Source: Certhia americana (lineage: Eukaryota; Chordata; Aves; Passeriformes; Certhiidae). From it: a stretch of DNA of 64,000 bases. The DNA lies in the NCBI GenBank assembly GCA_018697195.1, contig CM031878.1:36578340-36642339 (forward strand), in the 5' to 3' direction. Shown here piece after piece: positions 1 through 13,530 of the stretch (the first letter of the stretch is position 1; each line of letters begins with the position of its first letter). Under the pieces are notes generated by a model. The model was not told the DNA's origin and made no database searches. It saw only the letters and a list, made by a program, of their open reading frames with translations. A program made the translations under genes and the position numbers.

Positions 1-172
1 CCAGAAGCTATCTGTGTTTCAAAATAATATCATAGGACTGGAAGAAGACATCTGTGCTTCTGTTGTGAGTGATGTCCTGCTGCTTAATTATGAATAGTGT
101 CCTGCAATCACCTGTTTTTTATGGTACCTTTCACTGAATCTGCATAGTCATGAGTTCTAATGCACCCTTTTA

Positions 173-270
173 AGAAAACAAAAAAAAAAAAAACAAAACA
201 AAAAAAAAATGAAAAGAAAAGACAAGAAAAGAAAAGGAAAGAAAAGGAAAAGAAAAATTAAAAAATTTAA
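173..270. repeat. A-rich / purine-rich simple tract
   Basis: A long run of A with scattered C is followed by AAAAG/AAAGG units. It is low-complexity, nearly all purine on the + strand after position 210. It lies directly 5' of a segment that ends in another A tract at 546-562. Confidence 0.85.
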
Positions 271-562
271 CCTTCAACTTGGGATGCACCAAGGCCAGAT
301 TAGTGTCACAAAAGATCAGACAGGCAGGGCCAAGAAAAGTGCTTCTTTTGCCACAGTCACTACAGGATCAGAAAGATAGGAGGCTGAGAAAGCAAATCTC
401 TGTACAGTGGCATTCAGCCACAAGATTGGATATGAACATATCCAAGAATACAGTAACAAACGCAACAGCAGCCAGACTTTCCTCTGTTTCAATGAATACA
501 GTGAATTTCAGTGTGTACAATATGTACAATTAAAATAATGAATGCAAAAAAAAAAAAAAAAA
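264..562 (+). pseudogene. Possible retroposed cDNA fragment ending in a poly-A tract
   Basis: The segment ends ATTAAA (529-534), 11 bases, then an uninterrupted A17 (546-562). That is the spacing of a variant polyadenylation signal and the tail of a retrotransposed mRNA. One frame is open for 84 codons (279-533). Another frame is open except for a single stop. I do not recognise either product. No clear target-site duplication is visible at the ends. A chance A tract after an ATTAAA in AT-rich DNA is a serious alternative. Confidence 0.25.
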
Positions 563-3500
563 GAGGCCTCTCCCACCCACCATGTGCAAATCATTGTGCA
601 TGCAGAGGCATTTGATTAGAACTGTGGATCAGCTGTGTAAAATTAGAAGGATGGCTTGTTCTGTCATAGTGTTGGGTGCTGTAAGGTTCAACTAGCAATG
701 AGAGAAATCTCTTTGCCCTAGCCTGTCTTATTGCTTTTTCAGCACCACAAACACCATTGAGGGAAATAGGAGCCACCCGTCAGTGCAGAATCAGCATTGT
801 GATAGACTCCACAGATAGCAGATGTGTAACATGCATAGAATGGGAAAATTTTGCCCTTGGCCTGTAAATGACTTTGTACATAGAATTGTATGCAGATCAT
901 TGTTCGTAAATCATTACAGGTCCTTTCTGACCTGTAATTGGGTGTCTGTAGTAGTTATAGCGAAGATTGTAAACATTTTTTAATGGAGAGATGTACCACT
1001 GCCTTTTACTACTCCTTGATTTTGTATAAAAAGAGCCATGGGGCTGAACACAGATATGTAATCAAAGTGGGAAGGTTTTTATTTGAAATACAGTGGGAAT
1101 GAGATATTTAATTATGGTCTTTTGAATTGGAATTTTTTTTTCTGGTTTTATCAGAAAGGATTAATTCATAGGTGTTATAGACCCTTGGATATGGCATTTA
1201 GGATATGGCAATTGGATATGGCATTGAAACACCTATTCATTCATTGCTTGACTCTTATGGAACAGACAGAGCTAGAATGTGAATGTAAACTGAACAATAA
1301 CATTGTAAATGACTCTTATTTTTCTGTGTAACACTGTATAATTCCTTTTGAAAAGTTCTTGCTGAATTTACTGTGTGGTCATAAAGGAGTTTTGTACTAA
1401 CACTGAAGGTGCATTTATTTATGGCTTTGCTATAGAGTAGGTTTGTGCGTTGTCCTTTGCATGTTGTACTCACTTCTTTCCCTCTTACTTAGAGTGTCTT
1501 TATCATTGCACAGCTCACTTGTTTCTAACCTATGCTCTTTTAATCTTTTTTGGACTTTTTTTAGTAGTGTACAAAAATGCATATTTCCTTGGTGTGAGCA
1601 GAAGTGTTGTATTTTAGAGTTCAGGGCTAAAGGGATAATCTCCTTCTGAATGTGATAATTCCAGTATAGAATTTTTAATCCTCTATATACTTGGTGTAAG
1701 ATAATTTTTGGCATATTATCTTATGACATTATTTCTGTAATTACTAAGTAAAGAAGCTGCAGTGTTACTGTGGTGGGTTTTAATATCCTATTAGTGTAGA
1801 AGACAGAAATCTAATTCCACTAGTAGCAATTCCTACCTTTGTCAATGTTACCATATTATCCTTGGTAAATATGGCATTTTTAATCTCTAGACAGTGAAAG
1901 TACTGGTAATTAGGCAGTTAAAGGTAAACTAACAACAATTTCTCTTACACATAAACTTACTATCTTGGACAGCACTGTGCACTCCTTTGTGCTGTCACAG
2001 CCTGTATACTTCTGCTGGTGCACTGCTGTGCAACAGTGAGGACAGAATTCATCACATTTATTCCTTTTTGTAGTGGATGGTAAACAGAAAAATCATTTCA
2101 TATTTGTACCTTGCCAGTTTTTGTTGGGCTGCGTCTCTTTAGAGGAAATTCCCTACAGACAATGACCATTTGGCTGTTGGATATTTTTCTTCAAGTTCAC
2201 TTGGTTTGATGACATTGAAAAAGAAATCTTGGCTTAATAGTTTCCCATTTTTAACATGGTTGATTTGTTCAATAAAGGTATCAGAAAAGTAGTTTTATAA
2301 ACTAAGTTATGACTTCCATGTAGAAATGCACTGATAGGGAATGATTTTCTTTAGGACTGCTAGATGAGCCAAGAACAAAGAAGGATGTTTTCTTTTTTAC
2401 GGTGTTGCAGTAAATAGCACTGTAGATGGACCTACTGAAGAAAAGCTGTTGGAGACGATTTTTAGGAAAAGAGGCTGTAGAAGAAAAACTAGGGAATATG
2501 TTGAGGAGGGAAAACTCAGTAAGAAGGAGGATGAGTCAAATTTAAGGTAAATACAGAGTAAATAGAAAATAATCACTCACCTTCCTATGTTTTATTTAAG
2601 TGTTGATGTTTTCCTTCCCATTTACTTCTATCACTTTATTGCTAATCAATCCAAAACAGCAGTTATTTGACTTTTTCCTGCCACACAAATTAAATCTTTT
2701 CATATAATTTTATCTTGTTTCATTCTATAAAGAGCTTTCTCTTTAAAAATCAACAACCTAAGCATCTCCTTTTTAAGGGCCAAATTCCTCACAGAAAATA
2801 TGCTCAAAGCCCTTTCAGTTCTAGGAATTATTGAAAGACTGCGAAGTCACATTCTGCCTCAGTGGGCACTAACAAAAACATTTTAGCAGCACACGCAATT
2901 TATAGCATATTTTACTCATTTACAGTAATTTACATGACATGAGTAAACACACATGCACACACAAACACACACATATATATGTGTATTTAGAAGTATATGT
3001 AACATTTATGTTGTAAAGTGTCACACAGTCTGATACACACAAAAAATATTTGAGTTGTTGTCTAAAGGTGCTTCATGTTGTCTTGAATGAATTTACAGTT
3101 TCTGTTCATGTATAGATTGCAAATGGGCTAGTTTTGAGGACGCCAGAAGAAAAATGTACATGGATAAGTAAAAAAATGGAGTTAGGGCCATGCTCTGGGA
3201 GCTCATTAATGATTCAGAATGGTTGGTTTCGGTTTTCCCTCCTTCTTTTCACAAGGCAAAATCCAATCAATAGTCTTCTTTCAAGGTCAGAACTGCTACT
3301 TGGTGTCTGTCCTTCTCACAACCCTCGTCCAGTCACTGGAGTGTTTTGGAAGATTTAATTACTATTTTATTCAAGTTGTCGTCAATAACAATAAGCATAG
3401 TTGGACTCAGACAGAAAGTCACAATATTACTGGAGAGGAATCTGCCCTGATCCACCTGCAAGGGTGCTTCTTTTGTGAACAACATCATGTCAGGCATGAA

Positions 3501-6500
3501 AGGGGCTTTCCCCCTGCCATCTCAGTAATACTATGGTTGCATTATGGACAGGAAAGCTGTAAAGCAGTGTTATATATCAATTATTTGATTTTGTTAGATT
3601 CGTAAAATAGAGTTGAGTTTGAGAAAAATTTCTGTCTGCAAAGGAACGGTTATTTCCATTGCATGGACAATGATACTTCTTAATGTGTTTTGGTAGTTCA
3701 TTTTGCAGAACTGCAAGTGAAATGTATATTTTAAAAAATATTAATACAGTTTTTGTCTGCCTTTTTTCTAGATTTTTTCTACATTTTTTCCTTTATTTAG
3801 AATTAAGTTCAGTGTAGGCTAACTGAATGTGTTACATGCTTATTAACTAACCTCACTTCCTGAGGTTATATTGTAAATCCAAAAGGGAGTACCATATTTC
3901 AATTGCAGCAAAAGAAACAATGCTCCTTTAATGGCAGTGGAAATATTTGTCCCTGTAAAATATATTTCCTATTTTGAGAAATATCATAAGCAGTCAGAAA
4001 ACCAGAAAAACATGTTGATATCTTTTGTTTTGAATCCTGTTAGAGTATTCTCTCAGCAAAGTATTTTCTTTCTGAATTAGCTGCCAAAGTAGGGGTTTGA
4101 TGCTTTGTCAAGAAGCAAGCAAGGCTGTGTATAGTTCCTTAAATGCTTCAGTTTTTACAAAGACATCATAGTGCTTTGCAGCATCTGCTTTTTGAAAGCT
4201 ATATTCTGTGACTTTAAAGTGGTATTTAAGATCTGTAGATCTTAATTAGGTTAACTTGAATAGAATGAACTGAATGCATTTGCAGGAGCTAAAAATTTGG
4301 TCTAGTATAATTCTTGTGTTGACTGAAAAATAATAAATAATATTCAGGCCACCATCTCTTCATTCTCCTGCCTGTTAGGAATATCTGGACAAGATAAAGG
4401 TCTAAAGTCATGACCGAGTTCAGAGTTACCTAATAATTCCAGGAGCAAGATTCTGGAGCTCAGCTTTATTATAGTATATTCTGAAATTTATTATGCTTGT
4501 TGAACAGGATGGATCCAAATTTGCTGTTGGTCATAGTCCCTAATCAGTCAAAGAATGTCCACAGTTCACCTTGCTCATTCTACTGACATAATATTTAATA
4601 AGGCTTAAATCAATGCTTTATATATTCTATTGATTTTATGGTGTTCATAAAATGCTAGTAATAGAAAATGTATTTCTATTGCAAGGGGTTTTTATATATT
4701 AATGTAATTTCCAATGAAAAAGCTCTTCAGTGACTCATATGAAATATGTTGGAGGGAGTTTGTGTGTACATATATATAAAAATGTGCAGTTACACAAATT
4801 TTCAAGTGGTATAATTTTAATAGATTATTTAGATTGAGCCTTGCCACTTGGCTGGGATTTGCTTTTACATATTTTTTATTTTTAGATGTTTGTCCCTACA
4901 CTGAATTCATAACTTATGTCCAGGTCTGCTGGCTACAGATCTGCTGCCTTTGCATATGAAGTTACTCTTTTTTTCATGGTGCAAAGAATACTCAGCACTG
5001 AATTTGCAAATCTATCCATGTTTATGTGATGCCACATGCTGAGGTGCCTTGGAGTAGAAGAGAAGGAGATGTGGAAACTTGTTATGTAGCTGCATGGGTA
5101 CCTCCTGCCTTCAGCAAGGGAATACCTGGGTCTCTGGCACAACAGAGGAGAACTTGAAAAAGCTTTAGGCAACACAAGTTGGTTATAGGTTACTTTTGGT
5201 ACTGGGGGTGAGGAGTAGGTGCTGAACAAGCTGTTTTGATGTTAAGTAGTAAGGGGTTTGCCTCTATGTGATAATCAACAATAGCAAAACCCCAGACAAA
5301 ACTCATAAGTACGAAGTAAAAAAACTGCTACATGCAGGATGACCAAGCCTTGACTCTGACTTTTGTGCAAACTATTAGTACACCAAGTTTGTCTTTGCAG
5401 GCCAAGAATGTACACCAAGAAGAATTTGGGCAGTGACTGAAGAATATCTCCTTGCTGCTTATCATAAAGCATGACCTTGCAATTTTTAATAAGTATTTTT
5501 AAGTGATGCACATTTCTATAGCTCTTAAACTCATGTGCAAGATATGTCTGGTAGAATCCAGTCCAAAAAATACCAATAATGACAGTGTTCCTCAAGTTAT
5601 AGATGGTTACATGTGAAAAATGTGAAATGATAACAGTCTAAAAGTATCACAAAGGATGTTTTCTCTTCTGCAGTGTAGAATGAAAAATAATGCAATTGAA
5701 ATATAAATTTTAAAAAGAGTAGCATTGGCAATTGCAAACCAAACCCTTGACATTAATTACATTAATGGTAATGCATTCCATTCCAGTTCATGGTGAAGTA
5801 AAAGGAGTTGGTCTGGTAGATCAAATATGGCTTTCATTGCAAGACTGCGACAATGAAGGTGAGATAATGCTATTCAGACTAACCTGTAAAGAATGTTGTT
5901 ATTAAATATACCTAATGAATTATTTATTCTTAGACCAGATGTCACTATAAAGTACTACGTATGTTTCAGTTATTTTTTCAGGATGTATGTATCCTGTTAT
6001 GTATATTTGTGTATACAAATATAAATGTATAAATGTATGAATACGCACATTTCTGGTCAAAAAATATACATGCAGTCAAAATTGTGAATAATTAATGATG
6101 CATATTACATTCCCTTATGAATATGGGAAATTAATGTCAGGGCTTTGAACAAAAACTTGAAAGGGATTTTTCTCTATTAAAATATTTGAAAAATTGGAAT
6201 GGTCTAAATAACCGTGTGAAAACATAAATTGCTGTCCTGCTTTGCTCATTACAAATACATTGTGTAGCAACTGTTATGAGGCCACTGGCGTAAGCAAACC
6301 TAGCTGTGTATCCAGGGAGATGTATCAAATCTTGTGTTTTGACTTAGGCTTGTGTATAGTTTGGGTGTGGGTTTTTAACATTTTTTCAATCAACATCTTA
6401 TTTTCCAGTCCAGACAAGAGTAAAATCACAAAAGCTCTCAATAACTTTAATGCAGTTTTCCTACAGAATGTCAAAAATTGCTTTGTGTTCCATCAATAGC

Positions 6501-7198
6501 AATTCATGGCAACAAGCCTAAATAATTCCTGTTGGCCAAATGCCAGACTTCTGGGCCCTACACTAACAAATACTGGTACAATTATTTTGAAAGTTCAGTT
6601 GCAATTATAGCACGCATCTCACATAACTGACTCACCTCTTCCAATTAACTTCACGTAATCAGAAATAGTTAGTTCTGTATTGTTTCTTAAGTGGTCTCTC
6701 TGGGCAGTAGTCACAGTGTGTGGTTTACATGTACTGTATAATTTGACTCAGTACTGGGGCAATGCACAGCAGTCTTTGAGTTTACCAGTATGCCATCAAA
6801 GCCAATGGGACTAGGGTATGTAGGGACTATGCCTATAGGGAAAGGCATAGATTGTGTCCACAGGTCTAAAACTTCTCTCTCATTCCTCAAGTAGGATGAC
6901 TCCACATGTACTTGAAAATAAGTTTTGATGCATGCTCTCCTTTGAAACGTACTGGAACAGTTTCTAGGAGAGTGCTATTTGTCTTAGGTCAAAATAGTAA
7001 CTTATTTTAATATAGATTAAATAATTGTGGATTAAAAAAGAAAAGAAGATACACTCCTGTATATTTTTATTTACTGGCAAATATATGCCCTGAACCTCTG
7101 TCTTTGAAGTCTTTACCCTAGCACGTGGGCCTGGAAGCAAGTAGTCTTGCACATATCATTTACACCAGAGAGTTTTTGGCTTGTTAACTACTGTTGAG

Positions 7199-7237
7199 AT
7201 CTTCTTGTGTGTCTATTCCACATCTTCTTGTGTGTCT
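7199..7237 (+). repeat. Short interrupted tandem repeat
   Basis: ATCTTCTTGTGTGTCT occurs at 7199-7214 and again at 7222-7237, each followed by an ATTC(A)CA-like segment, giving an imperfect 23-base period. Confidence 0.85.
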
Positions 7238-7964
7238 GAATTCACATGATTAGTCAGGTATGGAAGGGTCATTCAAGCTACAGCTTGCAGTAGGCCTTAC
7301 TCTATGTAAGCCTTGAGTTTATTTTCTGGGAGGAGGCTGGGGAGATGGGGATGAGATTCCATGGCTCTTGACCTTCCGTTGTTGCAGGCTGGAACTTGTT
7401 TAGTTTCTGGAGCCCATTCTGTTTGCCTGACCAAAGAAGCGTCAGGTGTATTGGTATGGCAATTTCTTGGCTGAAAAGTCAATTTGACTGTGAAGACTGA
7501 GGAGTCTGCTTTTCTTAAATGGTGACTTTAGGGGAATTGTCACCAAGGAGGGCATCAATCTCAAATTCCTTCTTTTAGTACTGTTTAGTGCAGTATTTTT
7601 CCTTATAAATATTCTCTATCTTCTGCATTGAGGAGGGATTCCAACATACTGTAATATCTAGGGAGAAAGAAAAGTTCATGGAGCCTTGAAATAGGTGCAG
7701 GATCTGCATATTCTTCAAACTGCCTAAAAATGTATGCAAAACTTCAAGGTGACTCTCCAGGAATGTAAAACCAGGCCACGAGGACCATGAGAAAACATCC
7801 TGAGCCTCATCCTTCACCTCTCTCAAAGGCCATGTGATTCTGAGGAGAGGACTATTTTAGTTAAGGTTCAGTGGACGGCAACTCCAAGGTTGTCTCTTTC
7901 CCATTCTGTGACATTGGATTTGTGGTAAGAGATAAATAGTGGCATTTTTTCACTATTTTGTCTT

Positions 7965-8280
7965 TTTCCCTGGTGAAATCCACTGGTCACTGGCCTCCAG
8001 CTGAATGTTGCTCCATTCACCAACACTCTCTGGGCCCAGCTATCCAGATGGTTTTTAACCCTGAGAAGAGTGCACACATCCAAGCCATGAGCAGCCAGCT
8101 TCTCCAGGAGAGTGCTGTGGGAAATGCTTTTAAACGCCTGACTAAAGTACAGGCAAACAACATCCACAGCCCTTCCTTCACCCACCCAGTGTGTTGCTTT
8201 GTCATAGACATAGACCAGGTGTGTCAATCAGAATCAACATCTCATAAACACATGCTGTGTGGGACCTGATCACATATGGA
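7965..8280 (-). mobile_element. Decayed CR1 LINE fragment, reverse-transcriptase region
   Basis: Read on the minus strand, this segment encodes a degenerate but clear CR1 ORF2 reverse-transcriptase motif series. It has AVDVVCLYFSQAFKSISHS, matching the family's DFSKAFDTVSH-type block, then LLEKLAAHGLD, then SWRPVTSGFHQGK, matching SWRPVTSGVPQGS. CR1 is the dominant non-LTR retrotransposon of birds. The catalytic Asp region and the downstream part of the polymerase are missing. Beyond GFHQGK the frame leaves the family, so both ends are truncated. The upstream edge reads like the conserved CR1 stretch before this block (CATGCTG, then a GGACCTGATCAC-like run on the + strand). It is inactive. 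Confidence 0.85.
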
Positions 8281-8670
8281 ACCTGCAGCTTAACTTTCCT
8301 ATCAAGGGAGAACTTGTGGGGTGTAATACTTGAGCCAAGATTGTATCAAAATGGGACAGTGATCTCTGGTCCTGGCCTTAGAAGCCTGCAGAAGATGAAG
8401 GAAGAAGAGATGCACAGAAATTATGTAATTTGTCTTCATGTCGCATAACATTAATGGGACTAGCTGAATTTGGCTCTTGGTTGCTTGCTGTCAGTCCGTT
8501 ATCTTGATCATTGACCATACACTGATGAGTTTTTTTGAGGAAGATCATTAATTGCCATATGGAAGTATTTGATTAGTAGTGACTGTAAAGGAAGGCAGTT
8601 GAAATTAATGAAGTAAAGAAACCCCACAGTTGTTTTACTAGAGACTCTGAGTAATCACTCAGTGATTTTA

Positions 8671-8709
8671 CTGATGCATATGCATCAGCATATGCATTAT
8701 TAGATGCAT
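8671..8709. promoter_or_regulatory. Candidate POU-factor (MORE) palindrome cluster
   Basis: CTGATGCATATGCATCAG at 8671-8688 is a perfect 18-bp palindrome. Its core ATGCATATGCAT (8674-8685) is exactly the MORE element bound by POU-domain dimers such as Oct1, Oct6 and Brn2 (known). It is followed by GCATATGCAT (8688-8697), two mismatches from a second MORE, and another ATGCAT (8704-8709). The sequence match is certain. Function in this intron is inferred only. Confidence 0.4.
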
Positions 8710-11700
8710 CTTTTTAGAAATGTTCAGATTTCACAGACACAAGGAAAAATGTCTTAACAAGGAAGCTGGAGAATTAATCAATAACAGCTACGAGGAGGGT
8801 AATTGATCAAAATTGCTAATATTGTTGTAAGGGAACAGTAGGCAAAATAATCCCATTATAAATGAGCATATGTGATGCTGTTCCATAATTCCTACTGTAC
8901 TGTAGTAAGCAATGTTATTTCCCCAATCTGTATATAAAAACTCCCTTGCGAGGTCTTATTAAAAGGTCATATATTGAAAATACAGAATATTTCGAATTAC
9001 TCAAGCTAACTGGATGGTAGAGTTTTCTTCAATACTTGGGTAGAGAAAAAATGACAGAGGAATGCCAAAATTGACAGTGATTCTCTTTTTCAAAGGGACA
9101 AGACATAATTATGCTGTGTCCTCCAAGCGCTCTGATCTCCTTTCTTGTGGCTGTAAAGTGATGTTTTTCAAAATTGTAGCTGTGTAGTAGCATTTCTGTA
9201 TTTTACATGCATACCAATGAGTGCATTTAAACACAAATTCTAGGGATGTCATAAGGTAAAGGGCCTTCTTTCCTAAGAGCTTTGACTTTTCAAGTACTTG
9301 CAGAAAGATTTGAGAGAGTATCCCTTGATTTATTGATTGATCTCTCAGGCATACATTGTTTCATGCAAATGAAGTGTAAAATAACCCGCAGATATCCATG
9401 TTTTAAAATTTGTATGCAAATAGTAATTGCTACACTCTTTCCTATGAACAGGGTTTCTGCTAATGCACATTTTCTGTGCTTCTGTGGGGAGCAGCTGTTA
9501 ATGCTGGGTTCTGTTTCAGTTTCTGAACAGTTGCTTCTTCACACTCTCTCTTTTTTGCTTTAACTGTCCCCGAATTAGAAGCTCTGCAAAATATGTGTAC
9601 TGGCTGTCTCTGAGTAATGGTGGTAATGGTGGTTTGAGCTTCAACTCTTAATGTCCTTGACTCTCTCTAATCAATAGAAAGCAAAACAACTACAGCATGA
9701 GCAGCAATACTGTAAAAGGAAACTTCTGTTGATATTGTGCTGGAAATCATGAGGGCAATGACTGTCATTAAGAAAGATACATTATTTTCTCCTTCAAGAT
9801 TGCAGAGCATGAATGTTTGCTTTTCTGCTGCCTGCTTGGAATATGAGCATGTCTTCCAATGCATCATACTTGGCAATAAAGTCAGAAGTCCAGATCAAAC
9901 CAAAGAAAAATAGATTAAGACAGTAAATAATCCTTGTTAGCAGTGTAGAGGACTATTAACCTAAAAAATTTTTGGTCTCTAAAATGTTGAGTAAAAAGGC
10001 CCAGTTTTACCATCTCTTAGTTCTAAACTTCTTTTACGTTGAGAACAGCTTTATGGGATACTATACTTAAGTACATATAATTCTATTTGACCTCCATTCT
10101 CCTTTCATGAACTTGTAGATTAATGAAACAATTAAATAGTTTGAATACTGTCTGCAATACTGATGTTAATGATTCCAGTTTTATTATGCTTATTTGGAAA
10201 TCTAATACAGGTGGAATCGTCCATAAAATTACAAATCCTTTACTATGGAGCATAAATTTATACATTAGCGGAAGAGACAGTGATAGCAGAAAAGAAATCT
10301 TTATAAGGTGCTGGATATTATGAAGAAACTTTTATTTTTGGGTTACTGTAAATAGTCCTGAGTTTAAAATGATTATGTGCTGCCCTCCTGTTGTAAGTAA
10401 TTGGAGCATGTAAGAGGGTCAAAATTCTTTATCTTGATGTATAACTTCATGGGTCAGACTATTTAGTCTCTTCTGGTCCTAGTTTCTCTTCGTAGTTTTA
10501 GTTTTTTCCCATTTACTAAGTAAATTCAGTTACAGGAAAATTGGATCAGAAAATAGAGACTAATGTTGAATTCAGATACAGAATTTTCTGTAAATCCCTG
10601 ACCTCTAATAAGTTGATTTTTTTTTTTCCTCTGTACATGCTTTTATCCTTAGGTAAAAATTGTAATATTTATGCTTGTCATTAGAGCTCTCTTAATTACA
10701 TGAATTAAAGATAGGGTCTTAGTATTTCATGGGGTAAAAATAATTTTTAGATAAAAAAAATAATTGTAGTGAATGTTTATGTATTTCTGCTCTGAAACAA
10801 AATTCAGTATTGAGCCTGGTGCATGTAAAATCTGCAAAATCCTAAAAAAATGTATGTATTTCCTCAGAGAACTTTATCTTCTGCTGCTGTGTAGGCATTG
10901 CTCTGTAAGGCAAGACATTATTCTTTCTTGTGCAGCAAAAATTCTTCACAAACTATCCAGGAGCACCTTCTTGCTTTCCAATAAAAATTAGGTGACATTT
11001 TGTCCTGGTTTTGCCACAGCATTAGTCAGCACTGCTCTTTGAAGCAATGGCTCAGATCCAAGATGCAAATAAAACTAGGAATAAATTGTTTCATTTTCTT
11101 TCATTCTTGAAACAAGAAACTGGCACATTTGATAAGACTACTTTTTTAGGTAATGCAACTGCATCTTACCTTTGCCTTCCTCCCTTCCAGACAACAGTTT
11201 GAACTTTCTCCATATAAATCACAGTTCATTTAAAAAGAATAGAGATACATGCCATGTATGCTCAATTTACTTCACACTAGAAAAAGTAAAATGTACATTA
11301 ATTTTCGATTCAAAATGTTTTGTTTGGATCAAGGCCACAAACACTATTCTGAATAAAACTTACGCAAACCTTATGCAATATTAGAATAAACCTTATGCAC
11401 TTGATGAAGAGAGAAGATGGAATGAGACTTAGCATCGTAGAAAGTTTCAGTTATTCAGCACTTCTCTTGCTTGTACACTTCCCTTGAATGATTTGGCTTA
11501 GATACACGGTCTTCAAATTTATGTAAGTCATATGTAGAGACATAATTGGCAAGTGGGATGTGAATATATAAAAATTAGTTTTGTATTGAGGTAAGTCATC
11601 ATTCTGGGAAACTTTTATTTATTCTGACAGAGTGTAGGTCAGGTTGGTAATAACAAAGAAAGTCTGACTTCAGACCTCCAGTTTATTAAAACTCATCGAA

Positions 11701-13399
11701 ATACAATATTTCAACTCCTGTTGGAGCAAGAAGGATTTTAGGCAACTAAAATTTAGCATCTTGCTTTGTGAAAAAAGTTCAGAAGATGTCTATCATGTAA
11801 CACTTTCCTCCCTGAATGACTTAGGTGATGGCTTGTAGGGAACATTGCTATGAGAAGAAGTGTGATTGAGATTGTTGGGACAGGTAGAAATTGAGTCCAT
11901 GTATGTGTGACTATCGCGAGAACAGTGATTTCTCCAAATATGGCAATTAGTGCATATGATGTTGTGATGCTGTTGACTGCTCAGGGTTTTTTTGTGTGCT
12001 GGTTGAAGATGGAAAAAAACTGCCTTCTTTACATTTTAAAAGGATGAAGTTTAAAGGCACTTCTTTCAAAATCAGTAGAGTAAGTGTAAAGGTAGGGAGG
12101 TTGTTATTATACTTTTCCTTTCATGCTTTCTTCTATAATGAATCAAAAAGCTAGGAACAGTTAGCCAGTGACATTTTATCTAGCTCCCAATCAGAATAAA
12201 CTCTCAGAACAGTACAGTTCATCCAGTATCTGGGATACAGGTCTACAAAGCTCATGGGATAGTCAACTGTGGTGCTTCTAGAAAGTAGGATTTAAAAAAT
12301 GTCCTTACTGGTGGCTCAACCGGATCCTTATTAATAATATAATTCAAACTACCCTTTCTATTAAGCAGCCAGGCTTAAATTTGATGTTCCCAAAATAGTG
12401 TACTCCAGATTCTTTATGATGTTTGTTTAAGGACTAATAATTAATACAGTGCTGATTTCCAAGCTTTTTGAATGAAGAGCTGATACTGGAAATAAAGTTA
12501 TCACCTGGTTACATTTTAAACTACTTATTATTTTCATTACTTTCTTGGACAAATTTGCATTTCAGAGAGACAGATACATAATGTTCCTTTAAAGAATGAA
12601 TGAAGTTCTGTCATTCCCTGTACAAGGAAGATGAACAGTTTTTCTCTGTCTTCCACTTTCATTTTGACGTTTTTTAATTTTTATTCTTTAGTGTACTTTC
12701 CTCTGCAAGTCTGAGTGGCAGCTTATATAACAGCCGTGTACTTTTAAAACTAATATTAAACTCAAAATCTAGAGCCTCAGCTGCAACTCAATCCAAAATT
12801 AAGCTTTGCCTCAACCTGCGTAACTGACTCCATTTGAACTCTGAGAAGCCAAATGGGAAGCTGGCAGTTAGGACACGGAAAATCATCTTCTAAATATCTA
12901 CTGCCCATAATATTTTACCTTTTGTTACTCAGTGTCTCCAGATAGTGAGAGATCCAGTGTACACAAGAAGTCAAAGTGCTTCTGTTCAGTTTCTGAATCT
13001 TTGTATTGTTTCCTTGCTTCATTGTCCCCCTCTGCGCCACTCCTCACAATTGTTTTGTATTCATATATCCTTTTAATTTCTACATATTGCACCCAGTTTC
13101 TTTGCATGTTTTAGTGATTTAGGTGAATAGACTCTTGTCTTTTTTTTACCTTTTTCTTTCACCTTTCTGCTTTCTTTTTTTTCACACCTTTCTGTTAATA
13201 ATTTTTTTCTTTAAAAGATGTTTTAATTGTGATTAGTTTTTCTAATAGGAATAGCCTTCAATAGGACTTGCAGGAGACTCCCCTGTGGATTTCTAGATGC
13301 CTGCTCAGTCATAGGTCTGTAGTTTCTCCCATAATGGTTGTTTTAGATGCCACTGTTGACTACCAGGGTTACTAAAATACACACAAATGCAATTAAGAG

Positions 13400-13530
13400 T
13401 ATAATAGAATCACTTCAGCTGAAAAATATCTTTAAGATCATAAAGTCCAATCATTAACCTAACATTACTAAGCCAGCCACTAAAGCCTTCCTCGAAACAG
13501 TTGTGCCACCTTACCTCTACCCCTGCCCCC
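13400..13530 (-). mobile_element. CR1 LINE 3'-end fragment (old)
   Basis: On the + strand this begins ATAGAATCACTTCAGCTG, continues through TTTAAGATCATAAAGTCCAA and ATTAACCTAACATTACTAAG, and then CCACTAAAGCCTTCC. This is the reverse complement of the 3' end of an avian CR1 subfamily whose usual form has TTTAAGATCATCGAGTCCAA and ATTAACCTAACACTGCCAAG. It is a short, diverged piece, and the 5' limit of the homology (higher coordinates) is vague. Confidence 0.75.

Noticed and set aside
3499..3515. GGCATGAAAGG as the end of the TrkB transmembrane exon (FGMKG)
   Set aside because: The upstream codons do not encode the hydrophobic transmembrane helix, and no donor follows.
3134..3605. Overlapping + strand frames (74 and 128 codons) as a candidate exon
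   Set aside because: There are no family motifs and no convincing splice signals, and the two frames conflict.
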